In this document: one piece after another, positions 1 to 9,790 of the stretch | How positions within the stretch are numbered: position 1 is the first letter of the stretch | Layout of the letters: every line of letters begins with the position of its first letter | NCBI RefSeq assembly: GCF_024699925.1 | Contig: NZ_JAJOMX010000001.1 | Location: forward strand, 2,642,001-2,706,000 | Origin: Mesorhizobium sp. J428 | GTDB lineage: Bacteria; Pseudomonadota; Alphaproteobacteria; Rhizobiales; Rhizobiaceae | Length of the DNA stretch: 64,000 nt | Direction: 5' to 3' | Program-made: the position numbers and the translations under genes | Notes under the pieces: generated by a model | The model's input: only the letters and a program-made list of their open reading frames with translations | Told to the model about the DNA's origin: nothing | The model's database searches: none

Positions 1-1453
1 CCAGGTCGCCGGCCATGAAGCGGTCGACCTCCAGCGTCGGCACGACGCAGCGGATCGTCCGGTGTGCAGCAGCCAGCTCGATGCTTGTCGTCAGCGGCGC
101 GCGGAAATCGAGTCCCTGCGCTGCCACCACCGCTTCGATGCCGATGATGCCGGCTAAATTGTCGGTCATCTGCAGCAGCCGCCGGGCGCCGTGGCAGGCC
201 ATCGACACGTGGTCCTCCTGGTCGGCGGAGGTCGGCGTGGAGTCGACGGAGGCCGGATGGGCCATCTGCTTGTTCTCGCTCATCAGTGCAGCTGATGTAA
301 CCTCGGCGATCATCATGCCGGAGTTGAGGCCCGCGTTCTTGGCCAGGAAGGGCGGCAGGCCGTAGGAGAGCTTCGGGTCGACTAGCAGCGCCACGCGGCG
401 CTGCGCGATCGCGCCGATCTCGCAGACGGCGATGGCGATCTGGTCGGCGGCGAAGGCCACCGGTTCGGCGTGGAAATTGCCGCCGGAGACGACCCGGCCG
501 TCGGAGAGAACCAGCGGATTGTCGGTGACGGCATTCGCCTCGGTCTCCAGCGTCGTCGCGGCCATGCGCAAGAGGTCGAGGCAGGCGCCGTCGACCTGCG
601 GCTGGCAGCGTATGCAGTAGGGATCCTGCACGCGCTCGTCACCCTCCAGATGGCTGTCGCGAATCTCGGAGCCGGCCATCAGCGCGCGCAGCGCCGCTGC
701 CGTCTCGATCTGGCCGCGATGGCCGCGCAGCGTGTGGATTTCCTCGACGAAAGGCGCGGACGAGCCCATCGCAGCATCGGTGGACAGCGCGCCGGTGATC
801 AGCGCCGCATTGGCCGCGCGATGTGCGCGGAACAGGCCGGCAAGCGCAAGTGCTGTCGACACCTGGGTGCCGTTGATCAGCGCCAGCCCTTCCTTGGCCG
901 AGAGCACGATCGCGGCAAGGCCGGCCCTGTCAAGCGCGGCCTTGCCGCTCATCCGGTCGCCGGCAAAGAAGGCTTCTCCCTCGCCGATCATCACCGCCGT
1001 CATATGCGCCAGCGGTGCGAGGTCGCCGGATGCGCCGACCGAGCCCTTCTCGGGGATCACCGGAATCACGCCCTTGGCCAGCATCGCCTCGATCAGCTCG
1101 ACCACCACCGGCCGCACGCCCGATGCGCCGCGGCCGAGCGAGATCAGCTTCAGCGCCATGATCAGCCGGACGATGTCCGGGGCGAGCGGGGCGCCGACGC
1201 CGCAGCAGTGCGACAGGATCAGGTTGCGCTGCAGGGTCGCGAGGTCGGACGGCGGAATGCGCACCGAGGCGAGCTTTCCGAAGCCGGTATTGACCCCGTA
1301 GACGGCATCCCCGCCGCCCGCGATCTCCGCTATGCGGGCAGCGGCCTTCGCGATACCGGGGCGGAAGGCGTCGTCCAGCCGGGCGGGGGCGCCGCTGCGG
1401 TAGATGGTTTCAAGGTCGGAGAGGGGAACCGCGCCGGGGTGGAGGGTGATCAT
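1..1453 (-). CDS. hutH: Histidine ammonia-lyase (3' end cut by window edge)
   Basis: First step of histidine degradation: non-oxidative deamination of L-histidine to urocanate in the cytoplasm. About 484 residues are visible, starting MITLHPG; families of this type run to about 510 residues, so roughly 25 C-terminal residues lie outside the window. The Ala141-Ser142-Gly143 triad that cyclises into the MIO electrophile sits in the context [12 protein letters not shown], with the NTGFG segment upstream and the NPLV segment later. The gene follows hutI on the same strand after a 198-base gap filled by a palindromic repeat, so the two are probably one unit read from the hutI/hutF intergenic promoter region. 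Identity is seen directly from motifs; co-transcription through the repeat is inference. Confidence 0.96.
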   Translation of the reverse strand, partial: MITLHPGAVPLSDLETIYRSGAPARLDDAFRPGIAKAAARIAEIAGGGDAVYGVNTGFGKLASVRIPPSDLATLQRNLILSHCCGVGAPLAPDIVRLIMALKLISLGRGASGVRPVVVELIEAMLAKGVIPVIPEKGSVGASGDLAPLAHMTAVMIGEGEAFFAGDRMSGKAALDRAGLAAIVLSAKEGLALINGTQVSTALALAGLFRAHRAANAALITGALSTDAAMGSSAPFVEEIHTLRGHRGQIETAAALRALMAGSEIRDSHLEGDERVQDPYCIRCQPQVDGACLDLLRMAATTLETEANAVTDNPLVLSDGRVVSGGNFHAEPVAFAADQIAIAVCEIGAIAQRRVALLVDPKLSYGLPPFLAKNAGLNSGMMIAEVTSAALMSENKQMAHPASVDSTPTSADQEDHVSMACHGARRLLQMTDNLAGIIGIEAVVAAQGLDFRAPLTTSIELAAAHRTIRCVVPTLEVDRFMAGDL

Positions 1454-1480
1454 GCGTAATGCGCCTTTCCTGATAGGTCC

Positions 1481-1650
1481 GTCCCCCTCACCCGGCCTCC
1501 GCTTCGCTCGGCCACCCTCTCCCCAAGGGGAGAGGAGGCCTGCAGACGTCCGTGCTCCTTCCCCACCAAGGACGTGGCGGAGGCAGTGGATCGCCTCCTC
1601 TCCCCTCGGGGAGAGGGTGGCCGAGCGAAGCGGAGGCCGGGTGAGGGGAC
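1481..1650. repeat. Large palindromic intergenic element, family A
   Basis: The outer arms are near-perfect inverted repeats of about 50 bases: the left begins CCCCTCACCCGGCCTCCGC and the right ends with its reverse complement. A CTCTCCCC/GGGGAGAG hairpin lies inside each arm. The centre, about 60 bases, is unique. It sits between hutI and hutH, which are transcribed in the same direction, so it would fold in the mRNA. It has the look of the mosaic repeats common in rhizobial intergenic DNA. No transposase or coding sequence is present. Confidence 0.85.
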
Positions 1651-1651
1651 A

Positions 1652-2833
1652 TCACGCAATCTTCCGGAACAGCGGGTTGAACCCGATCCTGTAAGTGAGC
1701 TCTGCCGGTTCGGCGGCGTTCCAGATGGCGATCTCGGCGCGCTTGCCAGGCTCCAGCGTGCCGATGTCGCCGGATAGGCCGAGCGCGCGGGCGGCGTTGC
1801 GGGTGAAGCCGGCCAGCGCCTCCTGCGGCGTCAGCCGGAACAGGGTACAGCCCATGTTCATCGTGGTGAGAACGGAGGTGAGCGGCGAGGTGCCGGGGTT
1901 GCAATCGGTGGCGAGCGCGATCGGCACGCCCGCCTCGCGCAGCAGCTTCACCGGCGGCGCCTGCGTCTCGCGCAGGAAATAGTAGGCGCCGGGCAGAAGC
2001 ACCGCGACGGTGCCGGCCGCGGCCATTGCCGCGACGCCCGCGGCGTCGAGATGCTCCAGATGGTCGGCCGACAGCGCGCCATAGGAGGCGGCGAGCCGGG
2101 CCCCACCGAGATTGGACAATTGCTCCGCGTGCAGCTTCACCGGCAGGCCGAGCGCGCGCGCCCTGTCGAAGACGCGGGCGATCTGGGCCGGCGAGAAGGC
2201 GATGCCCTCGCAGAAGCCGTCGACGGCGTCGACGATGCCTTCGGCTTGGGCGGCTTCGAGCCCCGGCAGCGCGACCTCGTCGAGATAGGCCTCAGCGCGG
2301 CCCTTGTATTCGGCGGGCACGGCATGCGCGGCGAGCCAGGAGGTGACGACGCGCACGGGCCGCAGGCCGCCGAGCCGGCGTGCGGCGCGCAGCATCTTCA
2401 GTTCGTCGGCTATGGTCAGCCCGTAACCCGACTTGATCTCGACCGTGGCGACGCCCTCGGCCAGCAGTGCGTCGAGGCGCGGCAGCGCCTGGGCGACCAG
2501 CTCGTCCTCGCTCAATGCGCGCGTCTGCGTGACGCTCGAGACGATGCCGCCGCCGGCGCGTGCGATCTCCTCGTAGCTCGCGCCTTCCAGCCGCATCTCG
2601 AATTCGCGCGCGCGGTTGCCGCCGAAGACGAGGTGGGTGTGGCAATCGATCAGCGCCGGCGTGGCAAGGCGGCCGGCGAAGTCCTCGCGCTCCACGCCCT
2701 GCCAGCCGGCAGGCGCGGCGCCGACGAAAGCGATCCGCCCGTCCTCGATTCCGATCGCGCCGTCGACCATGCCCCAGCCGTGCGGCCCGGCCATGGTGGC
2801 GATGCGCAGATTGTCGAGAAGGCGACGGCTCAT
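1652..2833 (-). CDS. hutI: Imidazolonepropionase
   Basis: Third enzyme of the hut pathway: hydrolyses 4-imidazolone-5-propionate to N-formimidoyl-L-glutamate. The 393-residue protein has the amidohydrolase metal-binding His65-x-His67 in [10 protein letters not shown], the KLHAEQLS segment in the middle and the [10 protein letters not shown] segment carrying the catalytic Asp near residue 315. Length is close to the usual 400-420. It is the first gene of the minus-strand hut arm; hutH follows. Its start faces hutF across 72 bases that contain a HutC-like operator. Urocanase (hutU), needed between HutH and HutI, is not in the window and presumably lies beyond the left edge. Confidence 0.96.
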   Translation of the reverse strand: MSRRLLDNLRIATMAGPHGWGMVDGAIGIEDGRIAFVGAAPAGWQGVEREDFAGRLATPALIDCHTHLVFGGNRAREFEMRLEGASYEEIARAGGGIVSSVTQTRALSEDELVAQALPRLDALLAEGVATVEIKSGYGLTIADELKMLRAARRLGGLRPVRVVTSWLAAHAVPAEYKGRAEAYLDEVALPGLEAAQAEGIVDAVDGFCEGIAFSPAQIARVFDRARALGLPVKLHAEQLSNLGGARLAASYGALSADHLEHLDAAGVAAMAAAGTVAVLLPGAYYFLRETQAPPVKLLREAGVPIALATDCNPGTSPLTSVLTTMNMGCTLFRLTPQEALAGFTRNAARALGLSGDIGTLEPGKRAEIAIWNAAEPAELTYRIGFNPLFRKIA

Positions 2834-2867
2834 CGGAATTCGCTTTTAATGTCTGCGCATATTGCTA

Positions 2868-2883
2868 TTATGTATAGACATAA
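2868..2883. promoter_or_regulatory. HutC-like operator between hutI and hutF
   Basis: TTATGTATAGACATAA is an inverted repeat with perfect 6-base arms (TTATGT/ACATAA) around ATAG. It lies 35 bases upstream of the hutI start and 22 bases upstream of the hutF start. A GntR/HutC repressor is encoded two genes away, and HutC regulators are known to bind sites of the TGTATAnACA type. Repression of both arms, relieved by urocanate, is the expected behaviour of this family but is inferred here. Confidence 0.7.
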
Positions 2884-2905
2884 AGAGTCAACGGGTGGTT
2901 TGTCG

Positions 2906-4276
2906 ATGCAGACGATTTTCGCGCGGCGGGCATTGCTGGCAAGGGGCTGGGGTCACGACGTGGCGGTCTCGGTCGACGGGAGCGGACGGATCGCCGATGT
3001 CGTCGAAGCTGCTTCGAGGCCGTCCGGTGCGTCGAGCGTCGACGTCCTGCTGCCGGCGCTGTCCAACCTGCACAGCCACACCTTCCAGCGCGCCATGGCG
3101 GGACTGACCGAGACGCGCGGGCCGTCGCAGCACGATTCCTTCTGGACCTGGCGCGAGGTGATGTACCGCTTCCTCGACGTGCTGACGCCCGACGAGATCG
3201 AGGCGATCGCCGCCTTCGCCTTCATGGAGATGCAGGAGGCGGGCTTCTCGGCCGTGGCCGAGTTCCACTACCTGCACAATCGTCCGGGCGGGGCGGGCTA
3301 CGACAACCCGGCGGAACTGTCGCAGCGCATCGCGGCGGCCGCGGCGGAGACCGGTATCGGCCTGACGCTGCTGCCGGTGCACTACGCGCAGGGCGGCGTC
3401 GACGGCCGGCCGCTTGCCGGCGGACAAATGCGCTTCCGCAACGACCTCGCCTCCTTCGAGGCGCTCGCAGCCCGGATGCCGCAGATCGCGGCCGGCCTGC
3501 CTGCCGACGCGGGTTGGGGCGTCGCGCCGCATTCGCTGCGCGCGGTCTCGCGCGACGATCTGCGCCATCTTGCGGCGATTGCGCCCGACCGCCCGCTGCA
3601 TATGCACATCGCCGAGCAGGAGAAGGAGCTGGAGGAGACCCGCGCGGTCTTCGGTGTCCGGCCGGTCGAGTGGCTTCTGTTCGAGCACGACGTTTCCGCG
3701 CGCTGGTGCCTGGTCCATTGCACCCATATGACGCCGGCGGAGACCGAGGGCCTGGCGCGCAGCGGCGCCGTCGCAGGCCTGTGCCCGGTCACCGAGGCCA
3801 ATCTCGGCGACGGAATTTTCGATGGCCGGCGCTATCTCTCCGCCGGGGGCTTCTTCGGCGTCGGCTCCGATTCCAACATCCGCATCTCGGCGTCCGAGGA
3901 ACTGCGCCAGCTCGAGTATTCGCAGCGCCTGCGCGACCGGCTGCGCGTGGTGCTGGCCGATCCCGGCCAGTCGGCGGGCGATGTGCTCTACCGCGGCGCA
4001 CTTGCCGGCGGCGCAAGGGCGCTCGGCCGCGACACGGGCGCGATCGAAACAGGCCGCTGGGCGGACCTCGTCGCACTCGATCTCGACGCGGCAGGCTATG
4101 CGCCTCTTGGCGAGCAGGCCGCGCTCGATGCATGGGTCTTCTCGGCCGGCAATGCCGCCGTGTCAGACCTCTGGTCGGCGGGGCGGCACAGGGTCAGGGG
4201 CGGCCGGCACGTCGCGCGCGAGGCGATCGCCTCGCGCTACCGGGCCTGCCTGGCATCGATACTGGAGCGTTTCTGA
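2906..4276 (+). CDS. hutF: Formimidoylglutamate deiminase
   Basis: Converts N-formimidoyl-L-glutamate to N-formyl-L-glutamate plus ammonia, the five-step variant of histidine degradation. The 456-residue amidohydrolase has His56-x-His58 in LHSHTFQRA, MHIAEQ in the middle, LVHCTHM, and GSDSNIRIS carrying the metal-binding Asp. I chose ATG 2906 (MQTIFARRAL) because it follows a short purine-rich leader and gives the usual family length; an open frame extends much further upstream but there overlaps hutI on the opposite strand. The stop overlaps the hutC start (TGATG). Having HutF implies an N-formylglutamate deformylase (HutG) elsewhere; none is in the window. Confidence 0.95.
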   Translation: MQTIFARRALLARGWGHDVAVSVDGSGRIADVVEAASRPSGASSVDVLLPALSNLHSHTFQRAMAGLTETRGPSQHDSFWTWREVMYRFLDVLTPDEIEAIAAFAFMEMQEAGFSAVAEFHYLHNRPGGAGYDNPAELSQRIAAAAAETGIGLTLLPVHYAQGGVDGRPLAGGQMRFRNDLASFEALAARMPQIAAGLPADAGWGVAPHSLRAVSRDDLRHLAAIAPDRPLHMHIAEQEKELEETRAVFGVRPVEWLLFEHDVSARWCLVHCTHMTPAETEGLARSGAVAGLCPVTEANLGDGIFDGRRYLSAGGFFGVGSDSNIRISASEELRQLEYSQRLRDRLRVVLADPGQSAGDVLYRGALAGGARALGRDTGAIETGRWADLVALDLDAAGYAPLGEQAALDAWVFSAGNAAVSDLWSAGRHRVRGGRHVAREAIASRYRACLASILERF

Positions 4277-4956
4277 TGGCCACCTTCCGGGCGATCAAGG
4301 AAGAGATGGAACGCCGCATCGCCGCGCGCGAATGGGAGCCAGGCGCGACCATTCCCGCCGAGGAGGAGCTGGCGCGCGAATTCGGCTCGGCGCGTGCGAC
4401 CGTCAACCGCGCGCTGCAGGAACTCGCCCGCGCCGGCGTGGTCGAGCGCAAGCGCAAGGCCGGCACGCGCGTCTCGCTGCACCCGGTGCGCGAGGCGCGC
4501 TTCGTCATCCCGCTGGTGCGGCAGGAGATCGAGGCGGAGGGCGCGGAATACCGCTATGCGCTCTTGTCGCGCGGGATGGAGCGCGCGCCGGATCTCGTCC
4601 GCGCCCGCCTCGGCGTCGAGGGCGAGCTCCTCCACCTGCGCTGCCTGCATCTCGCCGACGGCGCGCCGTTCCAGTTCGAGGACCGCTGGATCAATCCGGC
4701 GGCGGTGCCCGGCGCCCTGGAGGAGAGCTTCGCCGGAATCAGCCCGAACGAATGGCTCGTCCGCAATTCGCCCTTTTCGCAGGCCGACTTCTCCTTCCGC
4801 GCCGCCCGCGCTTCGCGCTCCGAGGCCGAAATCCTCGGCCTGCCGGAAGGCGAGGCCGTGTTCGTCGCCGAGCGCGCGACCTTCATCGGCAAGGCGCCGG
4901 TCACCCTCGTCCGCCTAGTCCATCCGCCCGGCTACGTCCTGCGCACCTCGCTTTGA
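4276..4956 (+). CDS. hutC: Histidine utilisation repressor, GntR/HutC family
   Basis: 226-residue transcription factor. An N-terminal GntR winged helix-turn-helix covers about residues 5-70 (IPAEEELAREFGSARATVNR is the recognition region). A UTRA ligand-binding domain covers about residues 85-225, ending VHPPGYVLRTSL. In the HutC family urocanate is the inducer, and the repressor binds palindromes like the one at 2868-2883. The ATG overlaps the hutF stop by one base, so the two are translationally coupled. The gene is probably autoregulated because it is co-transcribed with hutF. Confidence 0.94.
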   Translation: MATFRAIKEEMERRIAAREWEPGATIPAEEELAREFGSARATVNRALQELARAGVVERKRKAGTRVSLHPVREARFVIPLVRQEIEAEGAEYRYALLSRGMERAPDLVRARLGVEGELLHLRCLHLADGAPFQFEDRWINPAAVPGALEESFAGISPNEWLVRNSPFSQADFSFRAARASRSEAEILGLPEGEAVFVAERATFIGKAPVTLVRLVHPPGYVLRTSL

Positions 4957-5063
4957 TGGACGGCGCGGCAATCCTTCCTTGACGCTGATCCGCCTGCGGC
5001 CTTGACCTCGGGCGCAGAGCGGCATTCTGATCCGGCCAGCCAGAAAGCCATCCGGAGTTGTTC

Positions 5064-5462
5064 ATGCCTCGCCTCGTTGCCTCCACCCTTGCCGCGCTTG
5101 CTTTCATCCTGTCTGCCGGCGGGGCGAACGCCCAGGATACCGAGGCGGGCAAGAAGATCTTTGCCCGCTGCGCCGTCTGCCACGGCATTGGCGATGCGAA
5201 GAAGCCGATCGGCCCGACCCTCAACGGCGTGATCGGCCGCACCGCGGGAACCGAGCCGGAATTTGCCGCCAAGGCGTCCGGCTACTCGAAGGTGATGAAG
5301 GAAGCCGGAGAGCACGGCCTGGTCTGGGACGAGGCCAATCTCGACGAGTATCTGGCGGAGCCGCGCAAGAAGCTGCCCGGCAACAAGATGGCGTTTGCCG
5401 GTCTCAAGGAGGAAAAGGACCGGCTCGACGTCATCGCCTACATCAAGACGTTCGGCGAGTGA
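5064..5462 (+). CDS. Class I c-type cytochrome, periplasmic
   Basis: 132-residue precursor with a Sec signal peptide (about residues 1-23, cleaved after GANA) and one haem attachment motif, Cys36-Ala-Val-Cys39-His40. It then has the GPTLNGVIGR loop and a KMAF segment offering the axial Met. This is the pattern of soluble cytochrome c2 / c-552 electron carriers. ATG 5064 is preceded by CCGGAG at good spacing; a TTG two codons earlier is less likely. The redox partner is unknown. The next gene, 70 bases downstream, encodes a secreted caspase-like protease in the same orientation. Confidence 0.9.
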   Translation: MPRLVASTLAALAFILSAGGANAQDTEAGKKIFARCAVCHGIGDAKKPIGPTLNGVIGRTAGTEPEFAAKASGYSKVMKEAGEHGLVWDEANLDEYLAEPRKKLPGNKMAFAGLKEEKDRLDVIAYIKTFGE

Positions 5463-5532
5463 GCGCGCACACGACACAGTTTCGATACGCCGCCATGCTA
5501 CCGCCGAACCGTCCGGATGTCCGGACGACGAA

Positions 5533-8500
5533 ATGTTTTCCGGGCCGATGCGAGCAGCGTACCTAGCCCAAACCTGGTTGAGATTTGCGTTGTGCCTCGC
5601 TCTGCTTGGCGCAGCGGTGGCGCTTGTCGCGCGGCCGGCGCTGGCGCAGGAGCCGAAGAGCCTGAACGGCGTGGCGCTGGTCATCGGGCAGTCGGCCTAC
5701 GAGAACATCGCGCCTCTGCCCAACCCGGCCAACGATGCGCGCGAGATGGTGAAGCTGCTGACCGATCTCGGCTTCGATGCGCGCGGCGTCACGGACCGGG
5801 ACGCCAGCCGGCTGCGGCGCGACATCGAGCGCTTCGTCGAGGACGCCGCGGAGGCGGACGTGGCGCTGCTCTATTATTCGGGACACGGCATCGAGGCCGC
5901 CGGCGACAACTGGCTGGTCCCGGTCGACGCCGGCCCGGCGGCGCTGGAGTCGGCGGAGGAGTCCTTCATCTCGCTGGCCTCGATCGTCGAGGAGCTGAAG
6001 AAGTCCGTGCCGGTGACGATCGTCCTGCTCGACGCCTGCCGCACCAACCCGTTCCCGCCGGACGCGACGCTGAAGCGCACGCCGACCGGCTCGGCCGAAC
6101 CCGTCTCCGCCGGAGGTCTCGGCGCGGTGCGCGGTGTCACCGGCTTCAAGGCGCAGACGCCTGCCAACGACAATCTCGGCATGGTGATCGGCTTCGCGGC
6201 CGAACCCGGCCAGCCGGCGCTCGACGGCGAGCCGGGCGCCAACAGCCCCTATGCGGCCGCGCTGATCCGCCATCTCGCGGCGATGAAGGGGCTGGAGTTC
6301 GGCCAGGTCATGCGCATGGTGACGGAGGAGGTCTATCTCGCCACCGGCGCGAAGCAGCGGCCGTGGATGAACGAGAGCCTCAGGCGCCTGCTCTATTTCG
6401 GCCTCGCGCCGGAGGAACCCGAGGGCATCGACGCCACGATCACCGGCGAGCGGCGGCAACTGCTGCTCACCATGGCCGACCTGCCCGACTTCGAGCGCGT
6501 CCAGGTCGAGCAGGTCGCGCTGCGCGAGGGCGTCAAGCTCGATTCGCTCTACGGCGTGCTGCGCGCGCTGGGCGAGGAGCAGACGCCCGGCAATCCGGAG
6601 GAACTGGGCAAGCTGCTCGACGCTCAGGCCGGCCGGCTGAAGTCGATGCTGTCGGAGCGCGCGGCGCTGCATACCGACGATCCCGAACTGCTGGCGCTCG
6701 CCAACGCGGCCGACCGCGCCATCGGCGAGGGCGCGATCGTCGCGGCACGGCGCTTTCTCGACGACGCGGTGGCGAAGGTAGAGGCGGGGAGCGCCGCGGT
6801 CGACGCGCTGGAAGACCAGGTGAAGGAAAAGCGCCTCGCCGACGCCGCGATCTACGCCAAGCGCGCCGACGCATCGGCTCTCGTCTTCGATTTCCGCGCT
6901 GCGGCGGCCGATTATGCCAAAGCCTTCGACCTCGTCGAGAAATGGGACGACCGGCTGGCCTGGAATTACAAGAACCTTGAGGCGGAGGCACTGCGCGGCC
7001 AAGGTGCTGCCACCGGCGACCGCGCGGCTCTCGACGGCGCGCTGACCGCCTACCAGGCGGCTCGACATGCTGCCCAACGGCGAGAAGGGCCGGGACTGGG
7101 CGATTACCCGCAACAACATGGCGGTGGTGCTGAACACGATCGGCGAGCGTGAGGAAGGCACCGAGACGCTCAAACGCGCGCTCGACACGTTCCGCGAAGC
7201 GATGGAGATCTTCAAGGCCGAGGGCGACGACACCAACTGGGCCGCCGCGCAGAACAATATCGGCAACATCCTGCTCGCCATGGGCGGGCGATCTGGCGAC
7301 CTGGCCATGACGCGCGATGCCGTCGCCGCCTATCGCGCAGCGCTGGAGAAGCGTTCGCGCGACAAGGTTCCGCTGGACTGGGCGTCGTCGCATAACAATA
7401 TCGGCATCGCGCTGTTCCAGCTCTCGCAGCCCACTGGCGACGTGGCGGGGCTGGTCGAGGCGGAGGCGTCCTATCGCGCCGCGCTGGAGGTGCTGACGCG
7501 CGATTCCGCACCTGTCGACTGGGCGCTGGTGCAGAACAATCTCGGCAATACGCTGAACGCGCTCTCGCTCGCGCGCAACGATCCGGAGCCGGCGAAACAG
7601 GCGGCCGAGGCCTTCAAGGCGGCCATGACCGTGCGCACCAAGGAGACCTGGCCGCTGCAGTGGGCCAGCAGCCAGCTCAATCTCGGCAATTCCTACACCG
7701 CGCTCGGCCGCCACGAGCTCGGCACGGCGAGTATCGAGGAAGCGCGCGGGGCCTACGAGAACGCGCTGACCATCTTCGACCGCCAGAAGACGCCGCTCGA
7801 CTGGGCGTCGGTGCAGAACAATCTCGGCTCCTCGTGGCAGACCATCGGCCAGCGCACCCAGGACCTGTCCGCACTGCAGAAATCGCTGGACGCCTTCCAG
7901 GCGGCGCGGCGCGTCTACAAACGCAAGGATTTTCCGTCAGACTGGGCGATGACTGAGAACAATGCCGGCAACACGCTGCGGCTGATGGCGGTGGTGTCGG
8001 GCGACCCAAAATATTACCGCGAGGCGATCGAGGCCTATGACCTGGCGCTGCGCGAATACACCCGCGAGCGCGCGCCGATGCAGTGGGCGCTGGCGACGTC
8101 GAGCATGGGCGACGCGATGCAGTTCCTCGCCGCGACGGAAGAGAAGACCGACAATCTCCACGCTGCCGTGGCCGCGCGCCGCGCGGCGCTGGAGGTCCTG
8201 ACCGCGGAGAATGCGCCGGTGGACTGGGCCAATGCGCAGAACGGCCTCGGCATGTCGCTGCTCAACCTCGCCACGCGCGAACAGAATGCGGCCTTCCTGC
8301 TCGAGGCCAAGGCCGCGTTCGAGGCGACGACCAAGGTCTTCACCCGCGAGACGCAGCCGGTGCAGTGGGCCTTCGCGCTCAACAATATCGGCGACGTGCA
8401 CTGGTCGCTCGCCGCCCAGGGCGGCGGCGCGGCCGACTACCGCCAGGCGCTCGCCATGTTCGAGCAGGCGAAGGAAGGCTTCGCGGCGGCAGGCTACGCG

Positions 8501-8560
8501 CCGCTGATCCAGCTCGTCGACCAGAAGATCGACCTGGTGAAGCAGAACCTGGCGAAGTGA
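5533..8560 (+). CDS. Secreted caspase-like (peptidase C14) protein with TPR-like repeat array; frameshift near 7055-7062
   Basis: Corrected length is about 1009 residues. There is a signal peptide (hydrophobic run ending ARPALA-QEP near residue 39), then a caspase p20-like domain (about 43-260). The domain carries the dyad His118 (YYSGHG) and Cys169 (LLDACR). A linker with TPR-like helices follows, then about ten repeats of 47 residues whose signature is DWAxxQNNLG. The reading frame breaks in the text TAYQAA/LDMLPNG; restoring two bases rejoins the halves (upstream half stops at 7152, downstream half reads to 8560). ATG 5548 is an alternative start. Bacterial orthocaspases of this build are usually Arg/Lys-specific or non-catalytic scaffolds; the substrate here is unknown. 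The frameshift is probably a sequence error. Confidence 0.82.
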
Positions 8561-8626
8561 GCCGGAAGTGATTTTCGGCTCGGTGCGGGGCAATTGACTC
8601 TCATTACTGGCGCAATACCCCCGACC

Positions 8627-8644
8627 CCTCCCCACAAGGGGAGG
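8627..8644. repeat. Small hairpin related to the rhizobial palindromes
   Basis: CCTCCCC-ACAA-GGGGAGG is a 7-bp stem lying between the ends of the convergent caspase-TPR gene and cysK. Its core matches the inner hairpin of the larger elements elsewhere in the window, so it may be a remnant. It could also terminate transcription, but no U-tract follows on either strand. Confidence 0.5.
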
Positions 8645-8681
8645 AGGATCTGGGCGTGCGCCTATGGGGCAGTCCGGCGTG

Positions 8682-9659
8682 TCAGCCGAGCCCGTCGAAC
8701 AGGACCGTCGACAGATACCGCTCGGCGAAGGAGGGGATGATGACGACGATGTTCTTGCCGGCATTTTCCGGCCGGCGGCCGACTATGGTTGCCGCCTGCA
8801 GCGCGGCGCCCGAGGAGATGCCCACCGGCACGCCTTCCAGCCGGGCGACGAGGCGGGCATTGGCGAAGGAATCCTCGTTGGAGACGGTGACGACCTCGTC
8901 ATAGACCGTGGTGTCGAGGATCTTCGGCGCGAAGCCGGCGCCAATGCCCTGGATCTTGTGCGGGCCGGGCTGGCCGCCCGAGAGCACGGGCGAGGCTTCC
9001 GGCTCGACGGCGACGACGCGGACGCCGGGCTTGCGCGCCTTGAGCACCTGGCCGACGCCGGTGATGGTTCCGCCGGTGCCGATGCCGGCGACCAGGATGT
9101 CGACGCCGCCCTGCGTGTCGTTCCAGATCTCCTCGGCCGTCGTCTTGCGATGGATCTCCGGATTGGCCGGATTCTCGAACTGCTGCGGGATGATCGCGCC
9201 GGGGATGGTCTGCACGAGCTCCTCGGCCTTGGCGATGGCGCCCTTCATGCCCTTGGCGCCTTCGGTGAGCACGAGCTCGGCGCCGAGCAGCGCAAGCATC
9301 TTGCGGCGCTCCATCGACATCGTCTCGGGCATGGTCAGGATCAGCCGGTAGCCCTTGGCGGCCGCGGCGAAGGCGAGCGCGATGCCGGTATTGCCCGAGG
9401 TCGGCTCGACCAGCGTCGTCTTGCCGGGGACGATGCGGCCGTCGGCCTCCATAGTCTCGATCATCGCCACGCCGATACGGTCCTTGACGCTGGCGATCGG
9501 GTTGAAGAATTCGAGCTTCGCCAACAGGTTGGCGACGATCCCCTTCTCCTTGGCGAACTTGTCGAGCCGCACGATCGGCGTGTCGCCGATGGTCTCGGTG
9601 ATGGAATTGTAGACCCTGCCGCGGCCCGGCACGTGCGTGGCGCTCGCATGCTTGTTCAT
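8682..9659 (-). CDS. cysK: Cysteine synthase A (O-acetylserine sulfhydrylase)
   Basis: PLP enzyme that makes L-cysteine from O-acetyl-L-serine and sulfide. The 325-residue protein has Lys59, the Schiff-base lysine, in NPIASVKDR. It also has the substrate loop TSGNTGIA and the phosphate-binding GTGGTITG. I chose the start MNKHASATH (ATG at 9657-9659) because AGGGAGAA lies just upstream; the open frame continues about 73 codons further but without a family-like sequence. The gene is monocistronic and divergent from the adenosine kinase gene. The shared 284-base spacer contains a repeated TAGAATTTC motif. Confidence 0.96.
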   Translation of the reverse strand: MNKHASATHVPGRGRVYNSITETIGDTPIVRLDKFAKEKGIVANLLAKLEFFNPIASVKDRIGVAMIETMEADGRIVPGKTTLVEPTSGNTGIALAFAAAAKGYRLILTMPETMSMERRKMLALLGAELVLTEGAKGMKGAIAKAEELVQTIPGAIIPQQFENPANPEIHRKTTAEEIWNDTQGGVDILVAGIGTGGTITGVGQVLKARKPGVRVVAVEPEASPVLSGGQPGPHKIQGIGAGFAPKILDTTVYDEVVTVSNEDSFANARLVARLEGVPVGISSGAALQAATIVGRRPENAGKNIVVIIPSFAERYLSTVLFDGLG

Positions 9660-9745
9660 CGTTTTCTCCCTGAGGCGGTTTGCAGCACCATAGTCTCTCG
9701 CAGGCCGAAATCCGAGAGGCGAACGATCGCGCTGGGCCCCTTCTG

Positions 9746-9790
9746 TAGAATTTCGTCCCAAGAACGCGCGGAACCTAGAATGAAATTCTA
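9746..9790. promoter_or_regulatory. Tandem TAGAATTTC-type operator candidates upstream of cysK
   Basis: TAGAATGAAATTCTA (9776-9790) is a perfect 6-bp inverted repeat around GAA. Thirty bases away, TAGAATTTCGTCCCA (9746-9760) repeats its left nine bases exactly in the other reading. Spacing of about three helical turns suggests a dimeric or higher-order regulator. The sites are 87-130 bases upstream of the cysK start and about 155-200 from the adenosine kinase start. The regulator is unknown. Confidence 0.5.

Noticed and set aside
470-1459. Long open frame on the plus strand opposite hutH
   Set aside because: It is the complement of a convincing hutH. The sequence is Arg/Gly/Ala-rich with no domain, as expected of antisense frames in GC-rich DNA.
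2051-2905. 285-codon upstream extension of hutF
   Set aside because: It runs antisense to hutI and has no family sequence; the HutF fold begins at MQTIF with a proper spacer and operator.
5563-7308. 581-codon minus-strand frame opposite the caspase domain
   Set aside because: No recognisable domain, Arg-rich composition, fully antisense to a gene with clear caspase motifs.
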